DNA from: Spisula solida
Lineage: Eukaryota; Mollusca; Bivalvia; Venerida; Mactridae
Reading direction: 5' to 3'
Assembly (NCBI GenBank): GCA_947247005.1
Contig: OX365952.1
Location: forward strand, 29,142,222-29,206,221
DNA length: 64,000 nucleotides
Positions 13,401 to 25,400 of the stretch are shown piece after piece. Position numbers and translations under genes: made by a program. Every line of letters starts with the position of its first letter. Within the stretch, counting starts at the first letter, position 1. The notes beneath the pieces were generated by a model that was given only the letters and a program-made list of their open reading frames with translations, was not told where the DNA came from and ran no database searches.

Positions 13401-16400
13401 TGCCCAATACATATATTCACCACCACCAAATACGCGTACACCCATTCAATGATCTACTGGTACAAATTACCACCAGGAATCGTATTTTTCATTTATTTTT
13501 CATACTTTGACCTTGACATGACCTTGAACTTTTTTCAAAGTGGTCAATGTAGTATGCTTATTTAATGCACAGTAGCAAATGAGTTTTTGCATGCTAACAT
13601 GTATCTTTACAGCCATGTATGATACTGTCTCATAGTAATTTAAACATACTTTATATGGATTGACCATTTATGGCGGCCATCTTGGTTTCCTGGTCCTCAC
13701 CACCCTTTTACAATGTACGACAGCAGGTCTATACAATAATTTATCGTTACATAAGGACATTTTGGTATGATTCAGTTCTTGATCTACTTTTGTGGCCACC
13801 TAACCTGAAAAACAACTGTTTAAATCCTGCTTAATGCTATACAAGGGACATTATATATTACGGCGGCCATCTTGGACGCCATCTTGGATTTATCTGGTGA
13901 ATTTAGACATGAATAATATTTTTTGAATGCCAATATAGATGTATCATAATAATAAACATTTTTATCACAGACACCTGTTGTAAACATTTCAGAATACATG
14001 AGTGCATATTTCTTGTATAAAATGGTGGGTGGGGTAAGAAAACCACATAGTACAAGATATACTGTATATCTCCATTATTTGAATGCCAGTGTGTTCCAAA
14101 GTAGTTTAATTTAAACTGTTGAATGTAAACCTTCATTTAAATGATCAATTTGGATAGTTTTTGTAAATAAATGCTATGCAAACAAAGAAGATACCATGTG
14201 AAAACGCGTTTTAAGTCATTTTTACATTGGTTTTACCTGTAAATGACCTTGGCATTGACCTTTGAAGATTCTAAAAATATTTTAGTTAAAAAGAGTTATG
14301 CTGTGTCTATCACAATTAAGCAAAGTTATTTCAAAAAGTTGCATCGTATTCCTGATATTTTCATAACATTAATATTAAGCTAATACTATCAAAAAGGCGG
14401 CCATCTTGGACGCCATCTTGGATTTCTCGGAACGCCATCACTTTTGGCAATTTATGCCGGCAGTCTCAGATACTATGGACTTACCCGAACATTTTAGTAT
14501 ATGACATGTCTTGTTAACAGAGAGGTCCTACCTACTCCTAAAATAGAGGACTTTTTTGGCAATAGTCACCCTACCACTTGGTACGTGATTCAATGTTGGA
14601 CGGAGATGTAGCAAGTCCTTGACTAAATCATAATTAATATTGAACAATTCTTTATCACAGTTTTTAGCTGATAACGTAAATTTAAGATTTCCGTAAGTGC
14701 TTTGATAAAACAGTATCCAGGTCATTATTCATTTAACTTAATATATGAGCCAGTCTCCAGGAAAACCTATTTTGAGAATTTTTATTATTTAAAAGAGTAA
14801 TCTTTATGAAGCAAAATGCAAAAGAAATTTTGTTGATATCTTGATTTGTAAGGAAGTTACAGCTGTTTTGTGGAGGCCCTAATCAGAGCCTTTTTGCGTG
14901 ACGTCGCGAACGTCATTCGAACGTTATTCGACGTCGTTGTTACAAGTACTTTATAAATACAGCATTTGATAAATTTTTGACAATAACTGTTCAAAATGGT
15001 ATCATGTTTTAGAATAATGTTTTAAGTTTTAAAATATCTATCCAAATTGTAAATGTTTACATTTAGAGAAAGGCTACTACGGTTTTAAACAACTAACTCC
15101 TCGTTTTTCCCAAGCAGAGTACTTTTCTGAAATTGGCCACCATAGCAACGAAGTAAGTGATTGCCACATAATTCATAAGAAATTTTAAAGCTAAGATATA
15201 GTAATATATGGATAAATTACTTAAAATTGAATTTATAGATTTGTCATTTTTTCTTATTTTAAAACTTTTTTAAAACCTTGTTACATGTAGTAATTGCATA
15301 ATGTCAATATAGCAGGTTTTCCTGGAGACTGGCTCATATATATATACGTTGGGTGTCCCAGGATAGCGTATAATCACATTTTATCATAAAAATAACAAAT
15401 TTTACATCAAAATTATGATCTGCCGTTAGAGAATTTATTTGTCGACATATTTTCAACATTTTATTACATTTGTTTAAAAACAGACAAAGTGTGTACAATT
15501 TACCAGACAAAGTGTGTATAATTTACCAGACACAGTGTGTACAATTTACCAGACAAAGTGTGTACAATTTACCAGACAAAATGTGTGCAATTTACCAGAC
15601 AAAGCGTGTACAATTTACCAGACAAAGTGTGTATAATTTACCAGACACAGTGTGTACAATTTACCAGACAAAGTGTGTACAATTTACCAGACAAAATGTG
15701 TGCAATTTACCAGACAAAGCGTGTACAATTTACCAGACAAAGTGTGTACAATTTACCAGACACAGTGTGTACAATTTACCAGACAAAGTGTGTACAATCT
15801 ACCAGACAAAGTGTGTACACTTTACCAGACAAAGTGTGTGCAATTTACCAGACAAAGTGTGTACAATTTACCAGACACAGTGTGTACAATTTATCAGACA
15901 AAGTGTCTGCAATTTACCAGACAAAGTGTGTACAATTTACCAGACAAAGTGTGTGCCATTTACCAGACAAAGTGTGTGCAATTTACCAGACACAGTGTGT
16001 ACAATTTACCAGACAAAGTGTGTACAATTTACCAGACAAAGTGTGTACAATCTACCAGACAAAGTGTGTCAATTTACCAGACAAAGTGTGTGCAATTTAC
16101 CAGACACAGTGTGTGCAATTTACCAGACACAGTGTGTGCAATTTACCAGACAAAGTGTGTGCAATTTACCAGACAAAGTGTGTGCAATTTACCGGACAAA
16201 GTGTGTACAATTCACCAGACAAAGCGTGTACAATTTACCTGACAAAGTGTGTACAATTTACCAGACAAAGTGTGTACAATTTACCAGACAAAGTGTGTAC
16301 AATTTACCGGACAAAGTTTGTACAATTTACCGGACAAATTTACCGGACAAAGTGTGTACAATTTACCGGACAAAGTGTGTACAATTTACCGGACAAAGTG

Positions 16401-19400
16401 TGTACAATTTACCGGACAAAGTGTGTACAATTTACTAACATCAAGTGAGGTCCTGTGCTCCGCACAACGTCAACGTTAACACTCACTCACGACGTCACGA
16501 TATCAGAGTTTTTCAAAGTATATTTCCGCATGTACTGGCGCCTTATATGACGTCATTGTTATGAAACATCGCACAGTGACGAACCAAATTACGCTGATAT
16601 AATTTTCTTCTGAATATGACTTATACTTATTGAGTTTGTCTTTCTGTTTAAAACTTGAAATGATTTCTGTGATCATTTTTTCTGCTTGCGCACCTACCGT
16701 TACTACGGGTTACAAATTCTTCCATATATGATATGCAACGTATACTCATTAAACAAAAAATCCTTAAAGATACGTTGAATAGTTGTAGAAATGAACGTAT
16801 AAACTTTCATAGCTGTAACATTTTGTTTGGCGAATCTATTTAACAATTATAATCTATTCTGGGACACCCCACGTATGTATATATAATGAGCGGTTTTGAA
16901 TTGCTCGACTGCTATCTTATGGATAGAATTTCAAATTTCTGTTAATAAACGAACGTATAAGACATAAAATACACTTATTTTACTGCACAAACATCATTAA
17001 AGAACAAGTGACACGTGCGTCATATCACCAGAGGTTCGCTTGATTACATTTCCAGAACTTGTTTAATGATGTCATAACTTGAGTCAGGAATATGCTTCTG
17101 TTAATTCGCTCAGTTTAAAAAAGATACTAACCTGGACATTTGAACTATTCCATCAAATAATAGTCACTGGTGATCATTCTGATGTGTAGGTAATAAATGC
17201 AATTGATTATATTTCTGTATTATGGTATTTACTAGTATTCACCAGGCGTGTTTATAAATGGGCGTGTGACTGAAACTGGGTTGGGACCGAGGGCAAATGG
17301 AGTTGAAACTATACAAGTTATGACCGAAGTATAAGCATGATAGGTAATGCCAGACGAATACCCATTGTACTATTTTAATAGACTGACATTATTCGTATCT
17401 ATACATATTATTGAACCGTGTCAGAAGTTTGAACAAACATGTTTGTGCACACGAGACAGCGTGTCAGATACATGTAAATACTTAGAGGGGATATAGAACA
17501 CTGCTCACTGTATTCTGTTGTTGGTATATAATTATATATAAAATTGATGGATATTGTAAAGGCAGATGACATTAGAACACTATATTATAATTATATTAGT
17601 CTATACAGAATATTATTTACGTTGATTGATAAAACAAAATATATAATATTACGTGGTAGATACTGACATTAACATGCATGTATATACATGACTGACACTA
17701 AGTGTATCGTGCTCTCCTCATACTTATCTTACATTTAATAATTAAGAAATAATGAATACGTAGCTATGTTTTGTTGCGTAATAAAATATAGGCACGTGTT
17801 TGGATGCGTAGTAATTAAATCACGAGTGCGTAGCCAATGCTTTACCATTTATAGCACAACAAGACAGGTTGACGTCAAACTACTTTCTTTCCTAGGAACG
17901 TTACCGTCACCGTTACGTCATTTGTCATTCTATATGACGTCAAACGTGACGTCATCAATCAGCTATATTTTATCGCGGTGATAAAATATGGTAAGCTCAA
18001 TAAACGCAAAGAAGGCAAATCTCACGTGCTATGTTAGAATTTAAGTTTGAAGACGTACTAACCATACGGCTCCATCACATAGAAATGTGACATACGAATG
18101 CATTAGAACACTAAGCTATCACACCAACCCCAAACAAGAGCTGTCCACGAACAGCGCGCTTCACGCTATTGCACCAACCCCAAACAAGGGTTGTCCTCGA
18201 ACAGCGCGCTTCACGCTATCGCACCAACCCCAAACAAGAGCTGCCTACGAACAGCGCGCTTCACGCTATCGCACCAACCCCAAACAAGAGCTGTCCACGA
18301 ACAGCGCGCTTCACGCTATCGCACCAACCCCAAACAAGAGCTGCCTACGAACAGCGCGCTTCACGCTATCGCACCAACCCCAAACAAGAGTTAACCACGA
18401 ACAGCGCGCTTCACGCTATCGCACCAACCCCAAACAAGAGCTGCCTACGAACAGCGCGCTTCACGCTATCGCACCAATCCCAAACAAGAGCTGTCCACGA
18501 ACAGCGCGCTTCACGCTATCGCACCAATCCCAAACAAGAGCTGTCCACGAACAGCGCGCTTCACGCTATCGCAGCAACCCGAAACAAGAGCTGTCCACAA
18601 ACAGCGCGCTTCACGCTATCGCATCAACCCCAAACAAGAGCTATCCACGTACAGCGCGCTTCACGCTATCGCACCAACTCCAAACAAGAGCTGTCCACGA
18701 ACAGCGCGCTTCACGCTATCGCACTAACCCCAAACAAGAGATATCCACGAACAGCGCGCTTCACGCCATCGCACCAACCCAAAACAAGAGTTGTCCACGA
18801 ACAGCGCGCTTCACGCTATCGCACTAACCCCAAACAAGAGCTGTCCTCGAACAGCGCGCTTCACGCTATTGCACCAACCCCAAACAAGGGTTGTCCTCGA
18901 ACAGCGCGCTTCACGCTATCGCACCAACCCCAAACAAGAGCTGCCTACGAACAGCGCGCTTCACGCTATCGCACCAACCCCAAACAAGAGCTGTCCACGA
19001 ACAGCGCGCTTCACGCTATCGCACCAACCCCAAACAAGAGCTGCCTACGAACAGCGCGCTTCACGCTATCGCACCAACCCCAAACAAGAGTTAACCACGA
19101 ACAGCGCGCTTCACGCTATCGCACCAACCCCAAACAAGAGCTGCCCACGAACAGCGCGCTTCACGCTATCGCACCAATCCCAAACAAGAGCTGTCCACGA
19201 ACAGCGCGCTTCACGCTATCGCACCAATCCCAAACAAGAGCTGTCCACGAACAGCGCGCTTCACGCTATCGCACCAACCCCAAACAAGAGCTGCCTACGA
19301 ACAGCGCGCTTCACGCTATCGCACCAACCCCAAACAAGAGTTGTCCACGAACAGCGCTCTTCACGCTATCGCACCAACCCCAAACAAGAGTTGTCCGCGA

Positions 19401-22400
19401 ACAGCGCGCTCCACTATTTTCAGTGTCATGCTATAATAATATAATCATTATATATTCAATACAAAATGGTTTGATCTGCAGCATTACCCTCAGCTGTGTA
19501 GAGGTAGGGACTTCTAAGTCTAATAGGGCGGATAATTTATACAAAATGCTTGATATAGAGTTACTTACTCTTGTGTAGGTCTTATGGTCATGATGGTGAA
19601 CAAGTATGCAAAGTATCACAGCAATATGTCAAAGGACTTTGAAAATATTAGAGGTTAAAAACCCTGTACCTAAACTTAAACATTTACACTAAGTTAAAAA
19701 GGAGGCGTAATTTCAACAAAATGCTTGATAGAGTCACCAACCCATGTGTAGGGGTTAAGCAAGATCTTCAAAGTACATTGACAAATTGCTTTGATACTTT
19801 GCATACTTCATCAAGCCCCCAAACCCAACACAGGGTAGGTAACTCTATCAAGCATTTTGATGAAATGATGCCCCCCTTTGGACTTAGAAATACCAATGTT
19901 AAAGTTTAGGTACACGTATTTTAACCTATACTTTTTTCAGGGCAATGCCCGAATTTACAGCATGTTATGGACCAAAATCTAAGGAATGTTCCAATGATTT
20001 GAGTTTCTCCATGACGTTTGGAACAATTGAAAACACTGTGGACTACCTATGTGTTGACGGGTATGATGGTAGGTATGAGAATTTTAATCCTTATTCTAAC
20101 ACGATCTGCGGATTAATCCATTAAGCAAAGAGAAGACCTGACCATGTTTTATTACCCCCATAAAACATGGTAACAAATTGGCTGTTACAATTTACGCCCC
20201 GTATCACATGACATATTTATGAATGAATGAACGTAAACTTTATAGTAAATATTTAATGGACCGCGAGTTTCACGAGAATCCAGTGTTACAGCTATGACGC
20301 ATCTATTTTTAGAAACTCCAATATACTCTCGAAATTAAGATTCATAAAAATTTCTGATAATCAATTCATTTATATTTTTCATTTCATGACATAGATACAC
20401 TATGCTCGTGTTATTAAAATTGTTTCAATGTTTAAAATGTGTTTTTTTCCTTCAGAAAATTACGAAGGTCGTTTGCATTAACGAGGGAGGTAATTGTACC
20501 AGCTAATAAGCCACTCAATTTCAGCGTGGAATTAGGTTCAATGTCAAATGGGTGAAAATGGAATGCGCGCAGTTAAATAGTGCGGAATATTATCGTATTT
20601 AGAATCGAAATAAAAACTCTGTTCTTGTATTTTGTCGGTGAATAAAACACGGGCACTCGTTCGGATGCGGAAAATTAAATCACTCGTGCTACGCGAACAG
20701 ATTTTTATTTCTTAAACTAAGTCACTAAATGGAATTTTGCTGCTCTACTATCCTCGTTACAGTACACATGTAGGACTTAACTGTACACGTGTAAGACCTT
20801 ACGGTACACGTGTAGGACTTTACGGTACACGTGTAGGACCTTACGGTACACGTGTAGGACTTTACGGTACACATGTAGGACCTTACGGTACACATGAAGG
20901 ACCTTACGGTACATATGTAGGACCTTACGGTACACGTGAAGGACTTTACGGTACACATGTTGGACCTTACCGTACACGTGTAGGACTTTACGGTACACGT
21001 GTAGGACTTTACGGTACACATGTAGGACTTTATGGTACACGTGTAGGTCTTTACGGTACACATGTTAGACTTTATGGTACACGTGCAGGACCTTACGGTA
21101 CACATGTAGGACTTTACGGTTTACATGTAGGACTTTACGGTACACGTGTAGGACCTTACGGTACACGTGTAGGACGTAACGGTACACATGTAGGACTTTA
21201 CGGTTTACATGTAGGACTTTATGGTTTACATGTAGGACTTTACGGTGTACATGTAGGACCTTACGGTGTACATATAGAACTTTACGGTGTACATGTAGGA
21301 CTTTACGGTGTACATGTAGGACTTTACGGTGTACATGTAGGACTTTACGGTGTACATGTAGGACCTTACGGTGTACATGTAGGACTTTACGGTGTACATG
21401 TAGGACCTTACGGTGTACATGTAGGACTTTATGGTTTACATGTAGGACTTTACGGTTTACATGTAGGACTTTACGGTTTACATGTAGGACTTTACGGTTT
21501 ACATGTAGGACTTTATGGTTTACATGTAGGACTTTAAATGACGGTATACATGTTGGACTTTACGGTTTACATGTAGGACTTTACGGTTTACATGTAGGAC
21601 TTTATGGTTTACATGTAGGACTTTATGGTTTACATGTAGGACTTTAAATGACGGTATACATGTAGGACTTTACGGTTTACATGTAGGACTTTACGGTTTA
21701 TATGTAGGACTTTACGGTTTACATGTAGGACTTTATGGTTTACATGTAGGACTTTATGGTTTACATGTAGGACTATATGGTTTACATGTAGGACTTTATG
21801 GTTTACATGTAGAACTTTAAATGACGGTATACATGTAGGACTTTAAATGACGGTTTACATGTAGGACTTTAAATGACGGTTTACATGTAGGACTTTATGG
21901 TTTACATGTAGGACTTTATGGTTTACATGTAGGACTTTATGGTTTACATGTAGGACTTTAAATGACGGTATACATGTAGGACTTTACGGTTTACATGTAG
22001 GACTTTACGGTTTACATGTAGGACTTTATGGTTTACATGTAGGACTTTATGGTTTACATGTAGGACTTTATGGTTTACATGTAGGACTTTAAATGACGGT
22101 ATACATGTAAGACTTTACGGTTTACATGTAGGACATTACGGTTTACATGTAGGACTTTACGGTTTACATGTAGGACTTTATGGTTTACATGTAGGACTTT
22201 ATGGTTTACATGTAGGACTATATGGTTTACATGTAGGACTTTATGGTTTACATGTAGAACTTTAAATGACGGTATACATGTAGGACTTTAAATGACGGTT
22301 TACATGTAGGACTTTAAATGACGGTTTACATGTAGGACTTTATGGTTTACATGTAGGACTTTATGGTTTACATGTAGGACTTTATGGTTTACATGTAGGA

Positions 22401-25400
22401 CTTTATGGTTTACATGTAGGACTTTATGGTTTACATGTAGGACTTTAAATGACGGTATACATGTAGGACTTTAAATGACGGTTTACATGTAGGACTTTAA
22501 ATGACGGTTTACATGTAGGACTTTATGGTTTACATGTAGGACTTTATGGTTTACATGTAGGACTTTATGGTTTACATGTAGGACTTTAAATGACGGTATA
22601 CATGTAGGACTTTACGGTTTACATGTAGGACTTTACGGTTTACATGTAGGACTTTATGGTTTACATGTAGGACTTTAAATGACGGTATACATGTAAGACT
22701 TTACGGTTTACATGTAGGACTTTACGGTTTACATGTAGGACTTTACGGTTTACATGTAGGACTTTATGGTTTACATGTAGGACTTTATGGTTTACATGTA
22801 GGACTATATGGTTTACATGTAGGACTTTATGGTTTACATGTAGAACTTTAAATGACGGTATACATGTAGGACTTTAAATGACGGTTTACATGTAGGACTT
22901 TAAATGACGGTTTACATGTAGGACTTTATGGTTTACATGTAGGACTTTATGGTTTACATGTAGGACTTTATGGTTTACATGTAGGACTTTATGGTTTACA
23001 TGTAGGACTTTATGGTTTACATGTAGGACTTTATGGTTTACATGTAGGACTTTATGGTTTACATGTAGGACTTTATGGTTTACATGTAGGACTTTAAATG
23101 ACGGTTTACATGTAGGACTTTAAATGACGGTTTACATGTAGGACTTTATGGTTTACATGTAGGACTTTATGGTTTACATGTAGGACTTTATGGTTTACAT
23201 GTAGGACTTTATGGTTTACATGTAGGATTTTATGGTTTACATGTAGGACTTTATGGTTTACATGTAGGACTTTATGGTTTACATGTAGGACTTTATGGTT
23301 TACATGTAGGACTATATGGTTTACATGTAGGACTTTATGGTTTACATGTAGGACTTTAAATGACGGTATACATGTAGGACTTTAAATGACGGTTTACATG
23401 TAGGACTTTAAATGACGGTTTACATGTAGGACTTTAAGGTTTACATGTAGGACTTTATGGTTTACATGTAGGACTTTATGGTTTACATGTAGGACTTTAA
23501 ATGACGGTATACATGTAGGACTTTATGGTTTACATGTAGGACTTTATGGTTTACATGTAGGACTTTATGGTTTACATGTAGGACTTCATGGTTTACATGT
23601 AGGACTTCATGGTTTACATGTAGGACTTTATGGTTTACATGTAGGACTTTATGGTTTACATGTAAGTCTTTATGGTTTACATGTAGGACTTTACGGTTTA
23701 CATGTAGGACTTTATGGTTTACATGTAGGACTTTATGGTTTACATGTAGGACTTTATGGTTTACATGTAGGACTTTATGGTTTATGGTATACATGTAGGA
23801 CTTTATGGTGTACATGTAGAACTTTACGGTTTACATGTAGAACTTTACGGTTTACATGTAGAACTTTATGGTGTACATGATTAAAGAGTCTATTTGAAAA
23901 GAGGTACCCACATTCCTTGTATCAAACAAAAGTTATTTTGCCTTTCCTCAAAGCCGGAGGTCATTGGTCAATTTGACAAAGAAAAAAAACAGATGACTAC
24001 AGCATAAAATTGAAAATTACCATATAATAAAGTATTTGCTGTATATGATTATCATTGGTTGTATTTCAAGCAATTCTTGAGCACGCCACATGTTGGAATC
24101 AGACAGGAGTTACCACCGACACAACACATTGTCATATGGAACAAAATAAGATGATATCAGAACTGCATTCTCAACAAGTACTTGGAAATCTAGATTCTAC
24201 AATGACACGAACCTTGTGGTGCCAGTAAGTATGTGTGCGTTTAAAACATTTTTATCTGACGACAATTAGTAACGTCTATTAAACGCTTGGTTTGCAGGAA
24301 CTCCACTTCCTACTTATATAACTCTTAAATAGCTATGTTACAACCCATTTTGTAAAAAAGTTGCAAATTGTAATAATTATTACAAAACGGGTTTAGTGGC
24401 TTATAGCACTTTGAAATAGCTTTGAACCCCGTTTTGTAATAAATACAAATGTAAAATAAAAAAATAAGTGATTTCGAAAACCTATTTTATTTTTACAAAC
24501 ATATTACAAAACGGATGCAAGGCTCTTTCAAAGCGTAACAACACCTCCCGTTTTGTTTTTACACTTTTGAAATGATTTCGAAATGTATTACATTTTGAAA
24601 TTATTTTACAAAACAGGTTACAAAGTTATTACAAAGTGCAATGACACCTCCCATGCAATTCGTTTGTAACGGATATTACACTTTTGAAATGATTTCGAAA
24701 TGTATTACATTTTGAAAATTATAAACTACAAAACGGATTGCAATGTTTTTTTCAAATTGTAATGAGCCTCTCAACTCGTTTTGTAAAAAAAATTACAATT
24801 TGCAACTTTATTGCAAAAAGGGTTGTAACAGCTGCTCCCTTCTGCTAATAACTCACAGCTGGTTAATAGTTCTGTATGTTGTAAAAGACACAACAATAAT
24901 TCTTGAATATTTTATTTTATTAGTACATTGTATATCTTAATTTATTTTTAAAAAATATGTCTCGACATAATACTTATTTTACTTATTTCGTGATCTAGAT
25001 ATTGATATTAACCAAAGGCGCTTCCTTAACTAACATGGAACTACTACATATAGTATCTATACAGATGGCAAGATATTCATCGTACGCGACAGAACGTACA
25101 TTTGTAACTTGAACGTAACTATACAATGTATATATTTTGACGCCGGAAGATCTTAACCACCGACGTACATACCAGGGTGTACTTTTAACATGTTTTATAA
25201 TATTGCAAACATGTTATACTGGCTAATTGTTTGTTTCAACGCCAGTTGTTATTTCATCATGCTCATTTTCACACGGGTTAAATATTTCCTGCTGGTTTGA
25301 CAGAATATTGGAGAATACGACGAGTTGTATGCATGCTGCTGTATGGACACGATGTGGAGAGGTAGCTGGCTGTATAATGCGTACAATGATGATGCGAGCA

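Larger units (their letters stand above)
9092..14582. mobile_element. Large foldback element with minisatellite core
   Basis: The left arm, 9092 to about 10240, is the reverse complement of the right arm, about 13430 to 14582. Outer landmarks are TGGTAGGGTGAC near 9098 with GTCACCCTACCA near 14566, and TTAACAAGACATGTCATATA near 9147 with its complement near 14496. Each arm carries CCAAGATGGC words and identical-order blocks. The core is a 42-bp minisatellite that also flips orientation. No transposase is visible, so this would be non-autonomous. The design resembles Foldback/Galileo-type elements of other animals by structure only. Confidence 0.85.

Noticed and set aside
15476..16437. CRISPR-like array
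   Set aside because: No unique spacers; units are contiguous, and the surrounding genes are eukaryotic with introns.
15470..16448. Frames of 196-322 codons in three phases
   Set aside because: The 22-bp unit has no forward stop, so every phase is open; composition is just the repeat.
18169..19578. 469-codon repetitive frame
   Set aside because: Product of the 50-bp array; other phases are equally open and the frame runs into ordinary intron DNA.
20737..21537. 266-codon frame of GTRVGLYG-like repeats
   Set aside because: Seven-codon echo of the 21-bp minisatellite; opposite-strand frames are open too.
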